From: an uncultured Fibrobacter sp.
GTDB lineage: Bacteria; Fibrobacterota; Fibrobacteria; Fibrobacterales; Fibrobacteraceae
NCBI GenBank assembly: GCA_946408125.1
Contig: CAMJQW010000020.1
Coordinates: 1 to 37,568, forward strand
Reading direction: 5' to 3'
DNA length: 37,568 nt
Positions 31,586 to 37,568 of this stretch are shown piece after piece. The translations under genes were made by a program, and so were the position numbers. Each line of letters starts with the position of its first letter. Positions within the stretch are counted from its first letter, which is position 1. The notes beneath the pieces were generated by a model. That model made no database searches, had not been told where the DNA came from, and saw nothing but the letters and a program-made list of their open reading frames with translations.

Positions 31586-33649
31586 ATGAAGAAACGCTTT
31601 GTAGTTCCGTTCCTGTGTGGCCTGATGTTGCTGTGCGGGTGTAATGGAGTTGGCGAGAAGGACACGATCCTTGCGCGTATCAATGACGAGAAGGTTTTCA
31701 AGGAAGACGAGAATATTTTGCTCAAGACCCAGGCGAGCGCGAGGACGACGGACCGAAACGTCCTGTTGTACGACCGCCTGCTCGGCAGGGCTGCCCTTGT
31801 GTCGCGCGCTCTTTCGGAATATCCGGAACTGGAATCCGAGTGGGATGAGTACTTCAAGGATATCGACATCAGAATCCTGATGATGGTGTACCAGCGCATC
31901 TACGTCCATGAATGCCTCGCGTATTCCGAAGATGAGCTGAAGCAGTTCTACGAAGGTCACCGCAACCTGTTCGAGAAGGATTCTTCCGCCGGGTACGACC
32001 GCTCCGCCGTCGCCGCGGAATACTACGTACACAGGAACCAGGAGGCGTGGAAGGAATTCCTCGCCAAGTCCGACAATCCCAACGATTCGCTGGGGCAGGT
32101 GGATACCGCGGAAGCAAAGAAGCTGTTCGTCGCGAAGCGTGGCCTGGAACTGCGCGACAGCTTGTCTGCAAAGGTCATGTCGGATTCCCTCCTCGTCCAG
32201 AATCCGCTGCCGGATCCTTCGGCCGAGGCTTATTACGAAAAGCACAAGTCCGAGTTCATGACGGCGCCCGGATACGAACTCTACCACATCCAGGCGGATT
32301 CCGCGAAGCTTTCGAAGCTTTTCAAGGACAGCGTCTCGCTGGATGAATTCAAGGCCACTGCCGCGAAGATGGACAAGAATGCCTTTACGGCCAAGGACAG
32401 CGGTCGCGTGGGTATCGTCAAGCAGAGCTATGCGCTGCCTTATGGCCTCGGTGTGATCCCCGTTCTGGATTCCCTCCTCAAGGACAAGGAACCCGGGACC
32501 GTGACTCCCGTGGTGCGTTCCCAGTCGGGCACGTTCCATCGGTTCTTCCTGGTGCGCCAGGTGCCTTCCGAACAGAAGCCTTTCGAGCGTGCTGTCGGGG
32601 ATGTCAAGACCCGTCTCGAGACTGCGCTTCCTGAAATGGATTCCTCTTTTGTCCTTGTTACGTATGCAGGCAAGCCCGTATTCACGTATGCGGATTACCT
32701 CCGGTTCAACGAGAAGTATTTCAAGGGCCCGCAGTCCAAGAGGGCATTCGGATTTGTCCTGAACAGTTTCGTCGAAAGCTACCGCTATGCGGTCGCCGCC
32801 AAGGCGGCCAAGCTTGACCACTTGTGGGAATACCGCGCCCTTGTTCGCGATACGAGGGCTGACTTCATTGTCAATGCTTACATGGAAAAGAAATTCGAGG
32901 TCAACGTGTCCGACGATTCCCTCAAGGTCCTGTTCGAGCGTTACGGCCATCCTTATGCATACGACCAGTCGTTCGAGGGGGCGAAGTCTTATCTCAAGAA
33001 CCTCCTCACGCTGCCGATGAATTTGTACAAGCGCGAATACTACGTGGGTTACCGCGTGCTTTATGCGGGCCTGACCTTCGAACAGGCCATCCACAAGATT
33101 TACAGCAAGCGCGGGGACGAATACAAGAAGTGGATGTTCATGCGCTGGATGGACGAGGCTTACGCTTCTGCGGTTCGCCATATCTATGATCCCTCCGTGG
33201 TGGAACACCAGGTCGAATACGATCCGCAGGTAGTCATGGCGAAGGCGGATTCCATGCACAAGACGGGTAACCTCGCTTCGTCGTACAATTACTACCGCAA
33301 GCTCATGAACGCCTATGCCGCCGATGATTCCATTTTCAGGATTGCCCATTACGAGGCCGCCCAGGTTCAGAACGAGAACGAGGAATACAATGACGCCGAG
33401 GCGGATTTCTATGCCTATTACAGCATGTGGCCCGATTCCCCGGAAGCCGAAAAGGCGCTCTTTACACGCGGGTTCATTCTGGACGAGAACATCAAGAATG
33501 ACACGCTCGCCCTGGCCGTCCTGGAGGAGTTCCAGAACAAGTATCCCAAGAGCGAGTTGAAGGAATCCGTCGACTGGCTGGTGGACAATATCAAGAGCCA
33601 CGGAAAACTTGCCGATGACCTCATGAAGAAGATCGAGGCGGAAGAGTAA
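31586..33649 (+). CDS. Lipoprotein with SurA/parvulin-like and TPR regions
   Basis: This 687-residue protein has a lipoprotein signal ending LLCGC (Cys19). The N-terminal part (20-200) is helical, like the chaperone domain of SurA-type foldases (TILARINDEKVFKEDE opening, long helices). Residues about 208-330 look like a degenerate parvulin-type prolyl-isomerase domain (AEAYYEKHKSEF, GRVGIVKQSYALPYGLG, PVVRSQSGTFHRFFLVRQV). The C-terminal part (about 548-680) contains TPR-like helices (AKADSMHKTGNLASSYNYYR, EYNDAEADFYAYYSMWPDSP) as in BamD/YbgF proteins. Divergence from tamB-omp85 suggests a role as outer-membrane protein chaperone. The start has AGAGG upstream. Whether the isomerase domain is active cannot be judged. 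It is followed 5 bases later by the ndk promoter box. Confidence 0.78.
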   Translation: MKKRFVVPFLCGLMLLCGCNGVGEKDTILARINDEKVFKEDENILLKTQASARTTDRNVLLYDRLLGRAALVSRALSEYPELESEWDEYFKDIDIRILMMVYQRIYVHECLAYSEDELKQFYEGHRNLFEKDSSAGYDRSAVAAEYYVHRNQEAWKEFLAKSDNPNDSLGQVDTAEAKKLFVAKRGLELRDSLSAKVMSDSLLVQNPLPDPSAEAYYEKHKSEFMTAPGYELYHIQADSAKLSKLFKDSVSLDEFKATAAKMDKNAFTAKDSGRVGIVKQSYALPYGLGVIPVLDSLLKDKEPGTVTPVVRSQSGTFHRFFLVRQVPSEQKPFERAVGDVKTRLETALPEMDSSFVLVTYAGKPVFTYADYLRFNEKYFKGPQSKRAFGFVLNSFVESYRYAVAAKAAKLDHLWEYRALVRDTRADFIVNAYMEKKFEVNVSDDSLKVLFERYGHPYAYDQSFEGAKSYLKNLLTLPMNLYKREYYVGYRVLYAGLTFEQAIHKIYSKRGDEYKKWMFMRWMDEAYASAVRHIYDPSVVEHQVEYDPQVVMAKADSMHKTGNLASSYNYYRKLMNAYAADDSIFRIAHYEAAQVQNENEEYNDAEADFYAYYSMWPDSPEAEKALFTRGFILDENIKNDTLALAVLEEFQNKYPKSELKESVDWLVDNIKSHGKLADDLMKKIEAEE

Positions 33650-33654
33650 AAAGC

Positions 33655-33660
33655 TATATT
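33655..33660 (+). promoter_or_regulatory. -10-like TATATT box for ndk
   Basis: AAAAGCTATATTTTCAA begins directly after the upstream stop, 30 bases before the ndk ATG, with AAAAGG as ribosome site. Confidence 0.5.
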
Positions 33661-33690
33661 TTCAACACTTTCAAACAAAAGGTACCTATT

Positions 33691-34143
33691 ATGGAAATGA
33701 CATTCGCAATGATCAAGCCCAACGCCGTCAAGTCCGGCCTCATTGGGCGCATTATCGACCGTTACATCGCTGCAGGCCTCTCCGTCTGCGCCGTGAAGAT
33801 GCACCAGATGACCTCTGCCGATGCTCGCGGTTTCTACGCCGAACACGTGGAAAAGCCGTTCTTCCCGGAACTCGAAGCCTACATGACCAAGGGCCCGTCC
33901 GTGATGCTCGCCCTCGGCGGCGAAAATGCCATTGCCAAGGTTCGCGCTATCAACGGTGCTACCAATCCGGCTAAGGCGGAACCCGGTACCCTCCGCTACG
34001 ACTTTGCCCCTTCCATGACCGAAAACGTCGTGCACAGCTCCGACAGCCCCGAATCCGCCAAGCGCGAACTGGACTTCTGGTTCAAGGAAGACGAACGCTA
34101 CGCTTACGAAATGCCGAGCCTCAAGGCCTGCTGCGTCCTCTAA
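33691..34143 (+). CDS. ndk: Nucleoside diphosphate kinase
   Basis: Ndk transfers the terminal phosphate between nucleoside tri- and diphosphates, balancing the nucleotide pool. The 150-residue length is normal. The fingerprint is complete: FAMIKPNAV with Lys9, a Tyr/Pro-containing segment FYAEHVEKPFFPEL, ALGGENAIAKVRAINGATNP, the GTLRYDF strand (99-105) and the phospho-acceptor His115 in ENVVHSSDSPESAKREL. The last residues (SLKACCVL) end in a Cys-pair motif seldom seen in this family, of no known meaning. It has its own -10 box. The sdhC gene follows 37 bases later with its own ribosome site; whether they share a transcript is not clear. Confidence 0.98.
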   Translation: MEMTFAMIKPNAVKSGLIGRIIDRYIAAGLSVCAVKMHQMTSADARGFYAEHVEKPFFPELEAYMTKGPSVMLALGGENAIAKVRAINGATNPAKAEPGTLRYDFAPSMTENVVHSSDSPESAKRELDFWFKEDERYAYEMPSLKACCVL

Positions 34144-34180
34144 GTTTCAAAAATAACCCCCCTCAAGGAGACACAACTCA

Positions 34181-34966
34181 ATGCAATGGATCGTCAAGTA
34201 TCTTACCTCTTCCATCGGTAAGAAGCAGATCATGGGATGCACAGGCGCGTTCCTCGCCCTGTTCATCTTCGGCCACATGTGTGGTAACTTCCAGCTTCTG
34301 AATTTCGATCAGGCCGCGGCTCAGGCATCCTACAATGCCTACACCGAATTCCTGACCGGATTCAACCCGCTCCACTTCCCGATCAAGATGATTTATCTTG
34401 TTGAACTGGTGCTGGTGGCTGCTTTCGCTCTCCACATCTTCCTCGCTGTTAAGCTTAAGATCGAAAACAAGGTGGCCCGCGGTGGCATCGACTACGAAGT
34501 CAACGCTCGCAAGGGCAAGAAGACTTTCGCGACCTTCACCATGATCTGGTCCGGTCTCTTCATTCTCGGCTTCCTCGTGCAGCACCTCATGATGCTCAAG
34601 TTCGGCGAACACTACCTCTACCTGAACGACAAGGGTGAAATCGTCCGTGACATGTGGCTCACCACGATCCAGATGTTCGCGAACCCGTGGTGGGCGGCAT
34701 TCTACGTGATCAGCATGTTCGTGATTGGCATGCACCTCTTCCACGCCATCTCGTCTGCTTTCCAGACGATGGGTATCGCGCACCAGAAGTGGACGCCGAT
34801 TATCGATATCGCCGGCATCGTCTACAGCGTTGTCGTCGCTCTCGGTTTCGCCATCACCGCTGTTGCTTCCTTCTACCTCGCTAACCAGCCGGGCACGCAG
34901 GACCTCATCGCCAAGTCTCGCGCCCTCCAGACCCAGTACGAACAGCAGATCAACGTTCAAAAGTAA
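34181..34966 (+). CDS. sdhC: Succinate dehydrogenase/fumarate reductase cytochrome b subunit
   Basis: This membrane subunit anchors the complex and carries b-type heme and the quinone site. The 261-residue single-subunit anchor is of the type found with two-heme (type B) enzymes. It has five membrane helices at about 18-36, 70-95, 118-138, 172-195 and 208-233. Probable heme-ligand histidines lie in each of the first four: His32 (GHMCGN), His85 (ALHIF), His135 (QHLMM), and His185/His188 (GMHLFHAI). The ribosome site CAAGGAG fixes the start. sdhA follows 12 bases later, so sdhCAB form one operon. Fibrobacter ferments to succinate, so I infer that the enzyme works mainly as a menaquinol:fumarate reductase. 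Confidence 0.95.
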   Translation: MQWIVKYLTSSIGKKQIMGCTGAFLALFIFGHMCGNFQLLNFDQAAAQASYNAYTEFLTGFNPLHFPIKMIYLVELVLVAAFALHIFLAVKLKIENKVARGGIDYEVNARKGKKTFATFTMIWSGLFILGFLVQHLMMLKFGEHYLYLNDKGEIVRDMWLTTIQMFANPWWAAFYVISMFVIGMHLFHAISSAFQTMGIAHQKWTPIIDIAGIVYSVVVALGFAITAVASFYLANQPGTQDLIAKSRALQTQYEQQINVQK

Positions 34967-34978
34967 AGGAGACCACTA

Positions 34979-36892
34979 ATGATTCTTGATTCTAAAATCC
35001 CCGGTGGTTCCATTGAAGAAAAGTGGACCAAGCACAAGTTCGAACTCAAGCTCGTGAACCCCGCCAACAAGCGTAAGTTCACCGTGATTGTGGTGGGTAC
35101 TGGCCTTGCCGGTGCTTCTGCCGCTGCATCCCTCGCCGAACTTGGTTACAATGTCAAGTCTTTCTGCATCCAGGATAGCCCCCGCCGTGCGCACTCCATT
35201 GCTGCCCAGGGTGGTATCAACGCTGCCAAGAACTACAAGAACGACGGCGACTCCGTTTACCGTCTGTTCTACGATACCGTGAAGGGCGGTGACTTCCGCG
35301 CTCGCGAAGCCAACGTGCACCGCTTGGCCGAAAACTCGAACCTCATCATCGACCAGTGCGTCGCCCAGGGTGTTCCGTTCGGTCGTGAATACGGTGGCCT
35401 CCTCGACAACCGTTCCTTCGGTGGTACGCAGGTTTCCCGTACGTTCTACGCCCGCGGTCAGACGGGTCAGCAGCTCTTGCTCGGTGCCTACCAGGCCCTC
35501 ATGCGCCAGGTTGCCGCCGGTAAGGTGAAGATGTTCCCCCGTCGCGAAATGATGGACCTCGTCGTGATCGACGGCAAGGCTCGCGGTATCATCGTCCGTA
35601 ACCTCATCACTGGCGAACTCGAAAGCCACGTGGGTGACGCTGTGTGCCTCTGCACCGGTGGTTACGGTAACGTCTACTACCTTTCTACCAACGCTCAGGG
35701 TTCCAACGTGACGGCTGCTTTCCGTGCCTACAAGCGCGGCGCCCTGTTCGCTAACCCCTGCTACACGCAGATTCACCCGACTTGCATTCCTCGCCACGGC
35801 GACCTGCAGTCCAAGCTCACCTTGATGAGCGAATCTCTCCGTAACGACGGCCGTATCTGGGTTCCGCGCAAGGCTGGCGACACCCGCAGCCCGGACCAGA
35901 TTCCGGAAGAAGATCGTTACTACTACCTCGAAGAAAAGTACCCGAGCTTCGGTAACCTCGTGCCGCGTGACGTGGCATCCCGTAACGCCAAGCAGGTCTG
36001 CGACGCAGGTCTCGGCGTGGGTAACACCAAGCAGGCCGTGTACCTCGACTTCGCCGACGCTATCCAGCGCATGGGCGTTGCCGGTGTGTCTGCCAAGTAC
36101 GGCAACCTCTTCCAGATGTACGAGAAGATCACCGACGAAGACCCGTACAAGGTCCCGATGCGCATCTTCCCGGCCATCCACTACACGATGGGCGGCCTCT
36201 GGGTTGACTACGATTTGATGTCTACCATCCCGGGCTGCTTCGTCCTCGGTGAAGCCAACTTCTCCGACCACGGTGCAAACCGCCTCGGCGCTTCTGCTCT
36301 TATGCAGGGCCTCTCCGACGGTTACTTCGTGATTCCGTTCACCATCGGCGGTTACTTCGCCGGCACCAAGCTCGAGAAGGTTTCCGAATCCGATGCCGCC
36401 TTCGAAGACTGCAAGAAGCAGACCGAAGAACGCATCCACAAGCTCCTCTCCATCAAGGGTCACCGCACTGTTAACGATATCCATCGTGAACTCGGTAACA
36501 TCATGTGGGAATACGTGGGCATGGCCCGTAACGAGGCCGGCCTGAAGACCGCCCTCGAGAAGATTCCGGCCCTCCGTGCCGAATTCTGGGAAAACGTCAA
36601 CGTGCTCGGTTCCGAAGGTTCCTTCAACCAGAACCTCGAACGTGCCGGCCGCGTGGCTGACTTCCTCGAATTCGCCGAAGTCCTCACTCTCGACGCCCTG
36701 CACCGCAAGGAATCTTGCGGCGGCCACTTCCGCGAAGAAAGCCAGACTCCGGAAGGCGAAGCCAAGCGCGACGACGAGAACTTCTGCTACGTGGGTGCCT
36801 GGGAATACAAGGGCGACGGTGTCGCACCGGAACTTTCCAAGGAACCTCTTACCTTTGATAACGTCCACCTCGCTACTAGGAGCTACAAATAA
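34979..36892 (+). CDS. sdhA: Succinate dehydrogenase/fumarate reductase flavoprotein subunit
   Basis: This subunit oxidises succinate or reduces fumarate at its FAD. The 637-residue length is normal for type-B enzymes. The dinucleotide-binding motif is [19 protein letters not shown] (38-56). FAD is probably bound covalently at His72 in [15 protein letters not shown]. The substrate site includes [10 protein letters not shown] and [10 protein letters not shown], with a capping segment near [15 protein letters not shown] and [17 protein letters not shown]. The start has AAAGGAG seven bases upstream. The stop overlaps the sdhB start by one base (TAATG), so the two are made in equal amounts. The catalytic subunit faces the cytoplasm, bound to SdhB. 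Confidence 0.98.
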   Translation: MILDSKIPGGSIEEKWTKHKFELKLVNPANKRKFTVIVVGTGLAGASAAASLAELGYNVKSFCIQDSPRRAHSIAAQGGINAAKNYKNDGDSVYRLFYDTVKGGDFRAREANVHRLAENSNLIIDQCVAQGVPFGREYGGLLDNRSFGGTQVSRTFYARGQTGQQLLLGAYQALMRQVAAGKVKMFPRREMMDLVVIDGKARGIIVRNLITGELESHVGDAVCLCTGGYGNVYYLSTNAQGSNVTAAFRAYKRGALFANPCYTQIHPTCIPRHGDLQSKLTLMSESLRNDGRIWVPRKAGDTRSPDQIPEEDRYYYLEEKYPSFGNLVPRDVASRNAKQVCDAGLGVGNTKQAVYLDFADAIQRMGVAGVSAKYGNLFQMYEKITDEDPYKVPMRIFPAIHYTMGGLWVDYDLMSTIPGCFVLGEANFSDHGANRLGASALMQGLSDGYFVIPFTIGGYFAGTKLEKVSESDAAFEDCKKQTEERIHKLLSIKGHRTVNDIHRELGNIMWEYVGMARNEAGLKTALEKIPALRAEFWENVNVLGSEGSFNQNLERAGRVADFLEFAEVLTLDALHRKESCGGHFREESQTPEGEAKRDDENFCYVGAWEYKGDGVAPELSKEPLTFDNVHLATRSYK

Positions 36893-37568
36893 TGAGCGGA
36901 CTGAATTTGACTTTGAAGATTTGGCGTCAGAAGGATGCCAAGACCAAGGGACAGTTCGAAACTGTCAAGATCAACGATGTTTCTCCGGACATGTCCTTCC
37001 TGGAAATGCTCGACATTGTGAACGAAGAACAGATGAAGCAGGGCAAGGAAGGCTTCGCTTTCGACCACGACTGCCGCGAAGGTATCTGTGGTATGTGCTC
37101 TCTCGTCATCAACGGTATGCCGCACGGTCCTGACCATGCGACCACCACTTGCCAGCTTCACATGCGCAAGTTCAAGGATGGCGACACCATCGTGATCGAA
37201 CCGTGGCGCGCCGCCGCATTCCCGGTTATCCGTGACTGCGCCGTGGACCGTACCGCTTTCGACCGCATCATCCAGGCTGGCGGTTTCGTTTCCGTCAACA
37301 CCGGTGCCGCTCCTGAAGCTTCCACGATTCCGGTTCCCAAGGCCGATGCCGACCGCGCCTTCGACGCTGCCGCCTGTATCGGTTGCGGTGCCTGCGTGGC
37401 TGCCTGTAAGAACGCTTCCGCGATGCTCTTCGTTTCTGCGAAGGTTTCTCACCTCAGCTTCTTGCCGCAGGGCAAGGTCGAGGCGAAGAAGCGCGTGCTC
37501 GCCATGGTCGCCCAGATGGACAAGGAAGGCTTCGGCAACTGCACGAACCTTTACGAATGCCAGGCCGC
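36892..37568 (+). CDS. sdhB: Succinate dehydrogenase/fumarate reductase iron-sulfur subunit, cut by window end
   Basis: This subunit carries electrons between FAD in SdhA and heme/quinone in SdhC. The frame opens [20 protein letters not shown] and stays open for 225 codons to the window edge; about the last 25-35 residues are missing. The [2Fe-2S] ligands are in [15 protein letters not shown] and THTTCQL-like ATTTCQLH. The ferredoxin domain begins [14 protein letters not shown] (Cys-x2-Cys-x2-Cys-x3-Cys), and the next cluster Cys lies in [11 protein letters not shown] at the very end. The start overlaps the sdhA stop (TAATG), with TAGGAG as ribosome site. No frameshift is seen. Confidence 0.97.
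   Translation, partial: MSGLNLTLKIWRQKDAKTKGQFETVKINDVSPDMSFLEMLDIVNEEQMKQGKEGFAFDHDCREGICGMCSLVINGMPHGPDHATTTCQLHMRKFKDGDTIVIEPWRAAAFPVIRDCAVDRTAFDRIIQAGGFVSVNTGAAPEASTIPVPKADADRAFDAAACIGCGACVAACKNASAMLFVSAKVSHLSFLPQGKVEAKKRVLAMVAQMDKEGFGNCTNLYECQA

Noticed and set aside
31415..33601. Minus-strand open frame of 728 codons opposite the SurA/TPR-like lipoprotein gene
   Set aside because: The plus-strand frame has a lipoprotein signal, ribosome site and domain-like structure. The opposite frame has none of these.
34976..36868. Minus-strand open frame of 630 codons opposite sdhA
   Set aside because: sdhA is unmistakable, and the mirror frame is a bias artefact with Val/Glu/His-rich composition.

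Overview
The window reads as chromosomal DNA of a Fibrobacter species (phylum Fibrobacterota), close to rumen fibre degraders such as F. succinogenes. This is inferred from four things: lipoproteins and secreted proteins with polyserine linkers, a TIGR02147-family regulator (a family known mainly from Fibrobacter), secreted hemicellulases with a common C-terminal tail, and a succinate dehydrogenase/fumarate reductase operon in a lineage that ferments to succinate. No RNA gene, CRISPR array or transposase was seen.

Layout. (1) 1-3485 is an A+T-rich accessory region. It holds a truncated ORF6N-domain gene on the minus strand, about 700 bases without a convincing gene but with a 54-bp direct repeat, then a two-gene unit: a close relative of the EcoRI DNA methyltransferase followed by a DUF262-HNH protein. 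A G+C-rich palindromic stretch closes it. (2) 3564-6588: guaB with a clear terminator, then two overlapping small lipoprotein genes. (3) 11143-6599, minus strand: a tightly packed run of a THUMP-like methyltransferase, ung, a DUF4321 membrane protein, gatA and an outer-membrane protein. (4) 11222-21184: a secreted-enzyme region with a GH53 galactanase, two minus-strand lipoproteins (SUMF1-like and histidine-phosphatase-like), an SGNH esterase, a CBM35-GH26 mannanase, and a divergent TIGR02147 regulator overlapping a lipoprotein gene. (5) 21315-25557: an iron-type alcohol dehydrogenase, glyA, a helical-repeat protein and an ABC ATPase. (6) 31362-25559, minus strand: tamB and an Omp85-family gene overlapping by 4 bases, with a divergent SurA/TPR-like lipoprotein gene at 31586. 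(7) 33691-37568: ndk and sdhCAB, the last gene cut by the window end.

The two most interesting observations are these. First, a 20-bp near-palindrome, TGTGGACAAAWATGTCAACA, occurs twice. Each copy lies exactly 40 bases upstream of a -10-like hexamer, one before the mannanase and one before the SUMF1-like lipoprotein. One copy sits beside the TIGR02147 regulator gene, which suggests a local regulon. Second, the M.EcoRI-like methyltransferase is followed not by an EcoRI-type nuclease but by a DUF262-HNH protein, so the pair is a candidate restriction or defence unit of uncommon composition. A cluster of possible leaderless genes (start codons 6-7 bases after a -10-like box) is also reported.
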